A stretch of 64,000 nt of DNA from Amycolatopsis sacchari. GTDB taxonomy: Bacteria > Actinomycetota > Actinomycetes > Mycobacteriales > Pseudonocardiaceae. This document shows, piece by piece, positions 1 to 8,393 of the stretch. The notes beneath the pieces are model-generated. The model ran no database searches, had not been told where the DNA came from, and saw only the letters and a program-made list of their open reading frames with translations. Location of the stretch: contig NZ_FORP01000002.1 in assembly GCF_900114035.1 (NCBI RefSeq), positions 482,042 to 546,041 of the forward strand, given 5' to 3'. Position numbers and translations under genes: made by a program. Positions within the stretch are counted from its first letter, which is position 1. Every line of letters starts with the position of its first letter.

Positions 1-173
1 AGACCCGCATGTGCCTGTCCGCGTTGCGCCTCAAGTACAACGACGACGAGGAGCGCGTGACCGAACACGAGCAGATCGCGGAAGCCGTCCGCCGCGGTGA
101 CGCGAAAAAGGCGGCGGCGTTGCTGGAGGACCACATGGACGACGCCGTGCGCCGGCTGACCGCGGGCACGTAA
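1..173 (+). CDS. GntR-family regulator, FCD domain C-terminus (partial)
   Basis: Only the last 56 or so residues lie in the window; the reading frame starts at base 3 and ends at TAA 171-173. The visible stretch has the typical end of an FCD ligand-binding domain: EHEQIAEAVRRGDAKKA followed by LLEDHMDDAVRRL, the pair of helices carrying the conserved His residues that bind metal or effector in FadR/GntR repressors. The DNA-binding N-terminus is outside the window, so target and ligand cannot be read. A FadR-subfamily type operator lies at 10954-10965, but 10.8 kb separates them and any link is a guess. Confidence 0.75.
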   Translation, partial: TRMCLSALRLKYNDDEERVTEHEQIAEAVRRGDAKKAAALLEDHMDDAVRRLTAGT

Positions 174-203
174 CGTTCTCCGGCGCGATCTCGATCCCGC
201 TGT

Positions 204-863
204 GTGCGCAAGCTCTGGTTGTTCCTGGTCGCGGCGGGTCTGCTCGCGGCGTGCTCCTCGTCGCCCGCGCCGGTAGCTGCGCCGCCTCCCCTGTCGCCCG
301 CCCCGGAGGTGAGCGATCAGCAGCGGCTGGTCGCCGCGCTGCCGAGCGAGGACGAGGCCGAGCGCTACGGACTGGAACCAACGGGCACAGCCGCTCCTCT
401 GCTGCCGAGCGAAACGACGCGGGTCTCGCTCGGCAAGCCTTGCGACCGCACGTTGCCTTCGGACGTGCGGATTGCGGGAGCCGCTCAGGCGATCTGGTAC
501 CTGACCAACAACAACCCGCGCCTCCAGGTGCGCCAAGTGCTGGCCCGCTACAGCCGCACCGCGGGAGCAACGGTCGTCCAGGAGGTCGAGCAGTCCTTGA
601 CCTGCCGGACCGGCACCGACGAGGACGAGGTTCCCTACGCCTTCGACGGCAAGCTGGCACTGCCGCCCATATCGGGTGCGGACCGCCAGGTCGCCTACTG
701 CGTGCACAGCACCGGGCTGAACTACCGGGACTGCTACGTGTATGCCGCCCGGGGTGAGTTCGCCATGATGCTCGACTTCCGGACCTACGGAGACAAGGAC
801 TCCGCCAACCAGGTCGTACCGACCCTGACCGCCCAGCTGGCCACCGCCCTCACGCGGACGTGA
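204..863 (+). CDS. Putative secreted lipoprotein, function unknown
   Basis: A 219-residue protein starting at GTG. The N-terminus is a classic lipoprotein signal: MRKLWLFLVAAGLLAACSSS, with positive residues, a hydrophobic core and the lipobox LAAC (Cys17), so it should be lipid-anchored outside the membrane. A Pro/Ala-rich linker (residues 20-40) precedes a globular region with four Cys. I do not recognise the fold; it resembles the sensor-like lipoproteins common in actinomycetes. No strong ribosome-binding site is visible. Its 3' end overlaps that of the convergent prenyltransferase gene by 14 bp. Confidence 0.7.
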   Translation: MRKLWLFLVAAGLLAACSSSPAPVAAPPPLSPAPEVSDQQRLVAALPSEDEAERYGLEPTGTAAPLLPSETTRVSLGKPCDRTLPSDVRIAGAAQAIWYLTNNNPRLQVRQVLARYSRTAGATVVQEVEQSLTCRTGTDEDEVPYAFDGKLALPPISGADRQVAYCVHSTGLNYRDCYVYAARGEFAMMLDFRTYGDKDSANQVVPTLTAQLATALTRT

Positions 864-1743
864 ACACCACCGTCACGAGCAGGATCACCGGCGGGTGGAA
901 GCTGGCCCGGTTGAACGCGGCCAACGCACCAGCCGCGTCGGGACGGCGGAGCAACCGCCGCGCGGGCACGAACACCGTGTACCCCAAGGCGAGCACCGCA
1001 CCGGCGATCCCCAGTGGACCGATCTCGGCGTAGCACAGCAACGCGAGAACGGCCGCGGCGGCGACCGTCAGCGCGGCAGCGGCGACCGCAGCAGCGGTGC
1101 GGGCGCCGAACACCACCGGCACGGTCCGGATGCCGAGCCGGGCGTCCTCGTCGACGTCGGCGAGGTCGTTCGGGATGTTGCGCCCGCCGATTTCCCAAGA
1201 GGCCAGCCACAACGCGACGAGACCCAGCCGCAGCGGGTCGAACTCGCCCGTCATCGCGAACCAGCCCACCCATCCGCCGCCCGCGACCATGATCCCGCTG
1301 ACCACGGTCTTGCCGCAGGTGGCGGTGGCCAGCAGGCAGTAGGCCACCTCCAGCACCGCAGCGACGAGGAACAACGCCACGCACACCCGGCCCAGCAGCG
1401 CGAGCAACACCACGGTCAGCAGGCCCAGCGCGGCCACCCACGCCACTCCGGCCCGCAGGGACAACCGCCCCTGCGCCAACGGATGCCTGCCACCCGCGCT
1501 TTCGATGTCCGGCAGGTCGAGTTCGCCGCGGCGTTGCCGGTCGAGGCCGGTGTCGAGCAGGTCGTTGAGCGCGATGACCGACGCGAACGCCGCCAGCGAC
1601 GCGAACGCCAGCACGACGAAACGCCAGACCGGCGGATGACCGGGCGCGAGGAGCGCCACGGTCAGCGGCTGGGCCACGCTGAGCAGCGCCTGCGTGCCCC
1701 GGGAAAACCCGTAGAACGTGACGAGCCGCTCCCTCACCGCCAT
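850..1743 (-). CDS. UbiA-family prenyltransferase
   Basis: A 297-residue polytopic membrane protein of the UbiA superfamily, which transfers a prenyl chain from a prenyl diphosphate to an aromatic or other acceptor. Both Asp-rich motifs that hold the Mg-diphosphate are present: NDLLDTGLD near residue 59 and DLADVDEDARLGIRT near residue 190. The ATG at 1743 was chosen because it starts inside the last codons of the upstream monooxygenase (10-bp overlap), which suggests translational coupling. Last gene of a three-gene operon after a chorismate lyase-like and a 4-hydroxybenzoate hydroxylase-like gene, so the acceptor is probably 4-hydroxybenzoate or protocatechuate. MenA-type or UbiG-type activity cannot be excluded from sequence alone. 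Confidence 0.88.
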   Translation of the reverse strand: MAVRERLVTFYGFSRGTQALLSVAQPLTVALLAPGHPPVWRFVVLAFASLAAFASVIALNDLLDTGLDRQRRGELDLPDIESAGGRHPLAQGRLSLRAGVAWVAALGLLTVVLLALLGRVCVALFLVAAVLEVAYCLLATATCGKTVVSGIMVAGGGWVGWFAMTGEFDPLRLGLVALWLASWEIGGRNIPNDLADVDEDARLGIRTVPVVFGARTAAAVAAAALTVAAAAVLALLCYAEIGPLGIAGAVLALGYTVFVPARRLLRRPDAAGALAAFNRASFHPPVILLVTVVFTSA

Positions 1744-2957
1744 GCCGCACCACCCGCGACCAACTGGCCACGCAGGGGCTCGCGGACGTCGGGATGCCGC
1801 CCGGATCCGGCGTACCGGTGGGCGAAGGCCGTGGCGCTCGGCCCCGGCCGGGACAGGCTCGCGACGCGTTCGAGTTTCAACCGCAGCCGGAAATCCGGGT
1901 CGGTGGCGTCGTGTGGAGGCACGTGCAGCAGGTGCAGCAGCCAGTCGGAGAACTCCTGGGTCAGCCAGGCGTCCCGTTCCCGGCGCGCCGCGTACCCGGT
2001 CACGGCTGTCCGGTCCCCGTCGTGGAACCACCGGATCAGCGAGTGCGCCGCGTCGGCGGCGTCGGCGATGGCGAGGTTCATCCCCTTGGCACCGCTGGGA
2101 GTCAGCACGTGTGCCGCGTCGCCCGCGACGAGCAGCCTGCCGTGGCGCACCGGCGTGAGCACACTGCTGCGCATGCGCAGCATCCCGACCTCGTCGATGC
2201 TCTCGATCGAGGGCAGCAGCGAAGCGGTGTCGGCCATGCGGTGCGCGAACTCGGTACGGACACGTCGTTCGCTCCACGACTCCGGGTGTTCCCCGACCGC
2301 CGTCTGCAGGTAGAGGCGCGCGGTGTGTCCGGCACGCGGCATCATCCCCGCGAAACCGCGAGGGTGGATCCCGTACGTCACCCCGGCCACCGGACTGTCC
2401 ACTGTGGCCAGAACGGTGAGCCAGTCGTAGGGGTAGCGGCTGGCGGACGGCCGGGCTCCCGCCGAGGTGAGGGCGGCCCCGCCGACGCCTCGCGGTCCGT
2501 CACAGGCGAGCACGAACTCGCACGCGATCTCCAGTCCAGGGCACTCGACGACCGGCGCGGTGGCCGGGTCGCGGAGGCCGAGCGCGGGGCTCGCGAAATG
2601 CGGTTCCAGTCCGGCGAGCAGGTCGCGGACCAGGAACTGTTGCGGGTACACCCAGTGCGCGGCGCCGCCGGACAGCGCCGCGTAGTCCACCCGGACCCGT
2701 GTGCCCGCACAGGAGAAGTCGCACCAGCCGCGCCTGCTCCCCTCGGTCGTCAGCCGGTCGGCCAGCCCGTGCTCGCGCAGGTACCGCACCACCCGGTGTT
2801 CGAGCAGCCCGGCCCTGGGCCGCCGCTCGAGTTCCTCCGGGGTGGCCTTTTCGACCACGCACACGTCGATTCCGGCGCGCAGCAACACGTGTGCCGCGAC
2901 GAGTCCCGCCGGTCCGGCGCCGATGATGCCCACCTGGGTGGAGATCCGCCGGGTCAT
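1734..2957 (-). CDS. pobA: FAD monooxygenase, 4-hydroxybenzoate 3-hydroxylase (PobA) type
   Basis: A 407-residue class A flavin monooxygenase expected to hydroxylate 4-hydroxybenzoate to protocatechuate using NAD(P)H and O2. Seen: the dinucleotide motif GIIGAGPAG (residues 10-18), RAGLLEH near residue 48 (PobA proteins have RAG-LEQ there), HPRGFA in the middle, and AGDAAHVLTPSGAKGMNLA near 277-295, close to the PobA signature GDAAH-PP-GAKG-N. Length matches PobA (about 390). The start ATG at 2957 overlaps the upstream stop as ATGA. The stop lies inside the start of the UbiA gene. Its partners suggest an anabolic role on endogenously made 4-hydroxybenzoate rather than dietary aromatic catabolism; this is inference. 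Confidence 0.85.
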   Translation of the reverse strand: MTRRISTQVGIIGAGPAGLVAAHVLLRAGIDVCVVEKATPEELERRPRAGLLEHRVVRYLREHGLADRLTTEGSRRGWCDFSCAGTRVRVDYAALSGGAAHWVYPQQFLVRDLLAGLEPHFASPALGLRDPATAPVVECPGLEIACEFVLACDGPRGVGGAALTSAGARPSASRYPYDWLTVLATVDSPVAGVTYGIHPRGFAGMMPRAGHTARLYLQTAVGEHPESWSERRVRTEFAHRMADTASLLPSIESIDEVGMLRMRSSVLTPVRHGRLLVAGDAAHVLTPSGAKGMNLAIADAADAAHSLIRWFHDGDRTAVTGYAARRERDAWLTQEFSDWLLHLLHVPPHDATDPDFRLRLKLERVASLSRPGPSATAFAHRYAGSGRHPDVREPLRGQLVAGGAAWR

Positions 2958-3532
2958 CCTGCGACCTCCGACCGGGCGTACGCGGCATCGACCACCTCGG
3001 GGTTGAACGTCTCGCACACGACCGCGAGCGGCCGCGCCGCGTGCCACAGCACGTAAGCGCGGAACGCCGCCGGCCCGGACCCGAGGGGCCAGGGCCTGCG
3101 ACCGACCGCCATGAGCGTGCGGCTGTGCGCGATTCCCACGGAGCGCAGCGCAGCGCCGACGGGAGCGCCGCCGGTCAGGCTCTGGCGCACGGGCTCCGGC
3201 ACGTCCGCGCGTGCCACCACCTGGTTGACCGACCAGACCCGCTCACCTGGACCGACCAGTGCCGAACACCGAACCAGCAAAGGCTCTTTCCCCAGCACGT
3301 CGAGGATTTCACGTGGTACCCGTGACGCGGGCACCTGATCGCGGACTTCGCGGAGTACGCGCAACGGGCCGTCCGCCATCGCGACGAGGGAGGTGGTGGT
3401 CAATCCGCGGCCGCCCAACAGCCCGCGAGTGGACGAACAACGGAACCGGGCGATCGCGGCCGCGATATCAGCCTGGTTCCGCACGGTGAACTCCCCGTCC
3501 GGGAAGTCCACCGGAATCCGCGTCGAAGTCAT
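2954..3532 (-). CDS. Chorismate lyase-like protein (UbiC family)
   Basis: A 192-residue protein matching the chorismate-pyruvate lyase fold by pattern: an early LTTTSLVAMADGPLRVLRE stretch, a central strand pair ending in WSVNQVVARADVP, then PVGAALRSVGIAHSRT (UbiC has PLGRYLFTSSTLTR there) and a C-terminal CETFNPEVV in which Glu corresponds to the UbiC active-site Glu of TELFLP. Predicted reaction: chorismate to 4-hydroxybenzoate plus pyruvate. ATG 3532 is used with an upstream GGAACGGGA; ATG at 3544 is an alternative. ATGA overlap with the monooxygenase gene makes a coupled operon. Identity is low, so a relative such as a UTRA-fold protein is possible. Confidence 0.7.
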   Translation of the reverse strand: MTSTRIPVDFPDGEFTVRNQADIAAAIARFRCSSTRGLLGGRGLTTTSLVAMADGPLRVLREVRDQVPASRVPREILDVLGKEPLLVRCSALVGPGERVWSVNQVVARADVPEPVRQSLTGGAPVGAALRSVGIAHSRTLMAVGRRPWPLGSGPAAFRAYVLWHAARPLAVVCETFNPEVVDAAYARSEVAG

Positions 3533-3557
3533 TTCCCGTTCCATTCCAGCCGGGCGC

Positions 3558-3595
3558 CAGGTGGAGCGGACCGCTTTTCCGGCCCGCTCCACCTG
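3558..3595 (-). terminator. Hairpin terminator between secreted peptide gene and ubiC-like operon
   Basis: A 12-bp perfect inverted repeat (CAGGTGGAGCGG / CCGCTCCACCTG) with a 14-nt loop lies just after the stop of the 81-residue secreted protein gene and before the chorismate lyase-like gene. It fits a terminator for the upstream minus-strand transcript. Confidence 0.6.
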
Positions 3596-3604
3596 CCGAA
3601 CAGG

Positions 3605-3850
3605 TCAATGACGGACTTGCTTCATCGCATCGACGAGCGTCGCCGGGGCGGTCACGATGCCGGTGGTGGCGCTGGCCACCAGTGCGGCCGCCCCTTCGCC
3701 GGCCGCCCCGCCACCGTTGATGAAGTTCGTGAAGGCGGTCGCGAAGGTGGGCTTGGGGTGCTCGTCATTGGTCGCCGCCGACGCGGCGGCCGCTCCACCG
3801 AACGAGAACAACGCGGCGAGAGCGAGGACGACAGGAATCTTTTTCAACAT
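3605..3850 (-). CDS. Small secreted protein, function unknown
   Basis: An 81-residue protein with a clear Sec signal peptide: MLKKIPVVLALAALFSFGG followed by AAAASAA, cleavage likely after ASA near residue 25. The mature part is only about 55 residues, Ala/Gly/Thr-rich, with no Cys. AGGGAG sits 7 nt before the ATG. It resembles the short secreted Ala-rich peptides of actinomycetes; no function can be assigned. Confidence 0.65.
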   Translation of the reverse strand: MLKKIPVVLALAALFSFGGAAAASAATNDEHPKPTFATAFTNFINGGGAAGEGAAALVASATTGIVTAPATLVDAMKQVRH

Positions 3851-3980
3851 GTGCACTCCCTGAAGCGGGCTATCGGAACACGACGCGGCACAGCAAACCA
3901 CCCGTTTCCGGACCACGCCATTCGCGGTCACGCTAATGAGTGGCCGCCGTTCATTTCCGAACCCGCGACGGGGAATTCGG

Positions 3981-4071
3981 CTACTCCTCTTCCGCGGCCT
4001 CCGCGCGGCGGTCGAAAAGCGCGCCGACCAGCGTCGCCAGGCACACGCCGGGGCCTGCCGCGAGAGTCCGA
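3981..4071 (-). pseudogene. Remnant of a second CtpI-type C-terminus
   Basis: The 60 bases 3981-4040 match the last 60 bases of the neighbouring P-type ATPase gene (4072-4131) at all but about six positions, including the stop codon. Read on the minus strand it gives LATLVGALFDRRAEAAEEE-stop against SATLLGTLFDRRAEASEEE-stop in the intact gene, and the frame stays open upstream to 4071 with a plausible membrane-end sequence (TLAAGPGVC). It therefore looks like the tail of a second, slightly diverged ctpI copy, most of which has been lost. Confidence 0.7.
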
Positions 4072-7000
4072 CTACTCCTCTTCCGAGGCCTCCGCGCGAC
4101 GGTCGAAAAGCGTGCCGAGCAGCGTCGCCGACGTGGCGGAGCCCAGTGCGATCGTCCAGCCGACCGGGCCCAGCGGGGTGCAGCCGAAGAACCGGCTCAC
4201 CCCGGGCGTCTGGATCACCAGCGCCAGCGCCGCGGCCGAACCCAGCGAGGCGGCCAAAGTGGACACATCGACACCGCCGGTCACGAGCGTCTGCCCCAGC
4301 TGCGTCCCGACGAGGCTCGCCAGCGCGACCGTGCTCGCCCGCCTGCCGCGGCCGGTGAAACGCGCCAGCGTCCACGCCGTCGTCGCGCCGAGGGTCGTCA
4401 CCCCGGCCCGGACGCCGATGTCCCGCTGCAATGCCTTGCCCAGCGAGCTTTCCGGGCCCTCGCTGAGCAGCTCGGTGCCCCCGGTCGGCCTGCGTAGCGC
4501 GATCGCGAGCGCGGGGGCCAGGTCTGTCAGCAGGTTGACCAGCAGCAGCTGCCGCGCGGTGAGCGGGGACCTGCCGGTGAGTGCCGCACCCAGCACGCTG
4601 AACGCGATCTCCCCCAGGTTGCCGCCCAGCAGGATCGCCAGCGCCTCACGCACCGAAGCCCACATCGCCCGGCCCTCGATCAGCGCCGCGATGATCGTTT
4701 CCAGCCGGTCGTCGGTCACCACCAGGTCGGCGGCGGCCTTCGCGGCGGGCGTGCCGTGACCGCCGAGCGCGATGCCGACGTCCGCGAGCCGGATCGCCGG
4801 GGCGTCGTTCGCCCCGTCGCCCGTCATCGCGACCGTGCGCCCGATCCGCTGGTACGCCTTGATGATGCGCACCTTCTGCATCGGGCTGCACCGCGCCACG
4901 ACGTCGACGGTGCGCAGCGTCTCGGCGAGCTGCTCCTCGTCCAGCTCCTCCAGCTGCGCCCCCGTCACGACGTGCAGGTCGGCGTCGTCCTCGGTGACCT
5001 CGTTCGCGATGGCCTCACCGGTGTCGGGGTGGTCGCCGGTGATCATCACGATCTGCACGCCCGCCGCCCGCAACTGGGCCGCCGCCTCCGCCGCGCTGCC
5101 GCGCACCGGGTCCGCGATCCCGACGAAGCCGCGGAACTCCAGGTCCCGCACCGCATCCTCGTCCACTGTGGACGTTTCGAGCGGCCGTTCCGCCACGGCC
5201 AGCACGCGCTGCCCCGCCTGCGCGAGCTTCCGCATCCGGCTGGACATCTTCCGCCGCGCCGCCTTGTCGAGCGAGCAACGTGGCAACACCGCCTCCGGTG
5301 CCCCCTTGACGCTCAGCACGACCTGACCGTCGGCACGCCCCGCCACCGCGTGGTACCCGCGGGACGGCTCGAACGGCACCGAGTCCAGCGGCTCCCACTC
5401 GCCGGGTTCCGCGTGCTCCGCGCTCGCCAGCACCGCTCGGTCGGTGGCGTGCGGCAGCTCGGCCGGGTCGTCGGCGTGCGGGGTCGCCCGCACCGCGACG
5501 GCGAGCACCTTCCGCAGCTCCGGGGTCAGGTCGTCCACGCGGCGCCGGGAGCGCCCGTCGTCGATCTCGTTGACGGTCAGCTTGCCCTCGGTCAGGGTGC
5601 CGGTCTTGTCGAAGCACAGCACGTCGACGCGGCCCAGCGCCTCGATGCTGCGGGGGTTGCGCACGAGCGCGTTGTGCTCGGCGAGGCGCCGGGCGGCGGC
5701 CAGTTGCGCCGCGTTCACCAGGAACGGCAAGCCCTCCGGCACGGACGCGACCGCGAGGTTGACGGCCGCGGACATGCTCTCCCGCAAGGGAATTCCCCGG
5801 ACGAGTCCGGCACCGGCGACGGCGACCGCCGAGCCCAGCGCGGCCGGCATGCTCTTGCGCGTCAGCTCCGACAGCCGGTGCTCCACGCCGGTGGTCGGCG
5901 CGTTCTCGCGTGCCAGCGCCATGCTGCGACCCGCTTCGGTGCCGTCCCCGGTCGCGACGACGACCGCCGTCGCACGGCCCGCGGCGACCGTCGTGCCCTC
6001 GTACAGCATCGACGTGCGCTCGGCGACGTCCGCGGCGACGACGGGCGACGGGTCCTTGGCGATCGGCAGCGATTCGCCCGTCAACGACGATTCGTCCATC
6101 TCCAGCGCGTCGGCGGTCAGCAACCGGCAGTCGGCGGGAACGACGTCCCCCGAGTCGAGCAGCACGATGTCGCCCCGCACGAGTTCGTCGGCGCTGAGGG
6201 TGCGCTCCTCGCCGTCCCGCAGCACCGTCGCCGTGGTCGCCGACCGCCGAAGCAGGTCGGCGAGCTGCCGTTCGGTGCGCACCTGCTGCACGCTGCCGAC
6301 GACGGCGGACAACGCGGTGATCCCGGCGACCAGCAGCGCGTCCGACGGGGAACCCACGGACGCGGAAAGCGCCGCGCCGCCGAGCAGCACGGGGGTCAGC
6401 GGGTTCGACAGCTCGGCGAGGAAGGCGTTGGCGAAGCTGGTGCGTTCGGCCACCCCGTCCGGCGCGATACGCTTGCGCGCCTCCGTTGTGGACAGTCCTT
6501 TGTGGTCGGTCTTGAGCCGTTCCAGCACGACGTCCGCCGGCATCAGGTGCCAGGGCGCGACGGCCGCGTCGAGCACGGGCGGGCGCAGGCGCCCGGCACG
6601 CCGGTGCGCGTTGGCCAGCGCGATCCCGGCGCCCACGTTCACCGCGCGCAGGCTCCGGCTCGCCGGGCTCGTCCGGCCCCGCTGCAACGCGCTCACCGCG
6701 CCGACCCCGCTCGCCCCGGCGGCGAGGCGGATGCCGTCGCGGTCGATGTCCCGCGCGACGCACACCGCCTCGATCACCAGGCCCGCCACCGCGACGTCGT
6801 CACCGACCAGCAGGTGCGCACCCCACGGCGGCGCCTCGCCCTCGCCGTGCACGCCGATCCCGCAGTCCGACGCACCCAGCGCCTGCCGGTCGCCCGACAC
6901 GAGCAGCACGACGCGTCCTTCGCCCTGCAGCTCCCGAACGGACGCGACGAGCCGGTTGCCGCCGGGCACCGTGCGGTCGGCGTCGAACGACGGTTCGTCA

Positions 7001-8346
7001 CCGTTGGCGCTGATGATCGGCAGGTTGGCGCGGCGCGCGGCGGCGACGAGCGTGGCGATGCCCGGCGGGGTCTCGCGCTTCAGCCCCAGCACGGCACGCA
7101 GTTCGTCCCCGCACCACACGCCCAGCACGGCGGCCGCGCCACCCCGCAGCAGCTCCCCCGCCTCAGGCGAATCCGGGTCCAGCGGGGCCAGCCGCCAGCC
7201 GTCGGCGCTGCGCTCCTCCTTGGGGCGCTTGGGGTCGAACAGCTGCCAGATTCGGTCGACGACCCCTTCGCTGTCAGAAAGCGTTTTCAGCTCACTCGGC
7301 GCCATCCGGCCCGTGTCGAGCGCGGCCTCGTCCACCACGACGGTGTCGATGACGTCGAGCCGCCGCAGCACGGAGCGGTCCATCACGAGCGTGCCGTGCC
7401 GGGCGAGCACCCGGCCGAGGTGCGCGCCGAACGCCGACCGCCCCGCCTCCGCGGCCTTCGGCAGCGACGCGAGCCCGATGCCGAGCGCGCGGCGCGGGCC
7501 GAACGGCAGCATCACGCCCGCGGCCAGCGCACCGGCCGCCAGCGCCTTGCGTTCGTAGTCCTCGACGGGACCGTCGGGCAGCGGGCGCGGACGTTCGACC
7601 ACGACCGGATCGGCGGCCGCGTCCTCCGGTCCGGTGATCAGCTTGCTTTCGGCGGCACACCAGGCCTTCGAGTAGGCCTTCGCCTCCCGCCACTGCTCGA
7701 CGCGCTGCGCGGTGTCGAGCAGCGTGCCCTCGCCCCCGGCGGCGAGACCGTGTGCGAGGGCGCCGGCGATCGAAGTCGCCGAGTCGGCACGTTCCCCGCT
7801 TCCCGCGCGTTTCGCCGCCAGCTCCCGGAGCTTCGGGTGCAGGTCGAAGACGCTCGGCAGCGCGGCGACCTCGGCGGGCAGCGGCGCCCACGGCGCGACC
7901 CGGGTGATCGCCGACAGCCCGAGCCCCACGGCGTTCGCGGCGAGGGTGGGCAGCAGGCGCGTGCCGCGGATGCCGTCGGCGGGGTGGTGCAGTTCGTCCT
8001 CGGCGGCCTGTTCCTCCTCGGTTTCCGGTGCGGCCTCGGCACGCTCGACGGCCCGCACGAGCTCCTCGGTCGCGGGCGCGGGATCGCCGACGGCGATGAT
8101 CACGCGGGAGGAGGGCGCGTTGACCCGCGCCCAGTGCACCCCCTCGTACTTCTCCAGCTCACGCTCGATGCGGCGGGCGACGCGTTCGCCGCCCGCCCCG
8201 TGCACGCCGTGCGCCTCGATGTGCAGCCGCCCCGGGCACGACCACACCTGCCGCCGCTGCCGTCCACCCAGCACGTCGCGGACCACGCCGGCGACCGCGC
8301 CCATCGTGGACAACGGTCCCGGCACCCGTACACCCAGCAGCCGCAT
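4072..8346 (-). CDS. ctpI: Giant P-type ATPase, CtpI-like
   Basis: A 1424-residue cation-transport ATPase like mycobacterial CtpI, in the plasma membrane. The C-terminal half carries a complete engine: TGES near residue 754, phosphorylation motif DKTGTLT near 912, KGAPE nucleotide-binding motif, TGDGANDAPA near 1174, and the terminal membrane helices. The N-terminal half looks like a decayed copy of the same engine: VVVDEAALDTG near residue 337 aligns with CFDKTGTLTEG, and QALGASDCGIG resembles the hinge region. Start ATG 8346 has GGGAGGT 7 nt upstream. It follows the dehydrogenase genes by 48 bp on the same strand. The transported ion is unknown; no Cys-Pro-Cys metal motif is seen, arguing against a copper pump. 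Confidence 0.88.
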   Translation of the reverse strand: MRLLGVRVPGPLSTMGAVAGVVRDVLGGRQRRQVWSCPGRLHIEAHGVHGAGGERVARRIERELEKYEGVHWARVNAPSSRVIIAVGDPAPATEELVRAVERAEAAPETEEEQAAEDELHHPADGIRGTRLLPTLAANAVGLGLSAITRVAPWAPLPAEVAALPSVFDLHPKLRELAAKRAGSGERADSATSIAGALAHGLAAGGEGTLLDTAQRVEQWREAKAYSKAWCAAESKLITGPEDAAADPVVVERPRPLPDGPVEDYERKALAAGALAAGVMLPFGPRRALGIGLASLPKAAEAGRSAFGAHLGRVLARHGTLVMDRSVLRRLDVIDTVVVDEAALDTGRMAPSELKTLSDSEGVVDRIWQLFDPKRPKEERSADGWRLAPLDPDSPEAGELLRGGAAAVLGVWCGDELRAVLGLKRETPPGIATLVAAARRANLPIISANGDEPSFDADRTVPGGNRLVASVRELQGEGRVVLLVSGDRQALGASDCGIGVHGEGEAPPWGAHLLVGDDVAVAGLVIEAVCVARDIDRDGIRLAAGASGVGAVSALQRGRTSPASRSLRAVNVGAGIALANAHRRAGRLRPPVLDAAVAPWHLMPADVVLERLKTDHKGLSTTEARKRIAPDGVAERTSFANAFLAELSNPLTPVLLGGAALSASVGSPSDALLVAGITALSAVVGSVQQVRTERQLADLLRRSATTATVLRDGEERTLSADELVRGDIVLLDSGDVVPADCRLLTADALEMDESSLTGESLPIAKDPSPVVAADVAERTSMLYEGTTVAAGRATAVVVATGDGTEAGRSMALARENAPTTGVEHRLSELTRKSMPAALGSAVAVAGAGLVRGIPLRESMSAAVNLAVASVPEGLPFLVNAAQLAAARRLAEHNALVRNPRSIEALGRVDVLCFDKTGTLTEGKLTVNEIDDGRSRRRVDDLTPELRKVLAVAVRATPHADDPAELPHATDRAVLASAEHAEPGEWEPLDSVPFEPSRGYHAVAGRADGQVVLSVKGAPEAVLPRCSLDKAARRKMSSRMRKLAQAGQRVLAVAERPLETSTVDEDAVRDLEFRGFVGIADPVRGSAAEAAAQLRAAGVQIVMITGDHPDTGEAIANEVTEDDADLHVVTGAQLEELDEEQLAETLRTVDVVARCSPMQKVRIIKAYQRIGRTVAMTGDGANDAPAIRLADVGIALGGHGTPAAKAAADLVVTDDRLETIIAALIEGRAMWASVREALAILLGGNLGEIAFSVLGAALTGRSPLTARQLLLVNLLTDLAPALAIALRRPTGGTELLSEGPESSLGKALQRDIGVRAGVTTLGATTAWTLARFTGRGRRASTVALASLVGTQLGQTLVTGGVDVSTLAASLGSAAALALVIQTPGVSRFFGCTPLGPVGWTIALGSATSATLLGTLFDRRAEASEEE

Positions 8347-8393
8347 CGGCACCTCCCTCTCCCGTGGAAGAAGGTGCCCAGTCCGGCCCGGGT

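Noticed and set aside
1744..2277. Minus-strand extension of the UbiA frame
   Set aside because: It overlaps the monooxygenase out of frame and is Arg/Ala-rich; the ATG at 1743 fits the family start.
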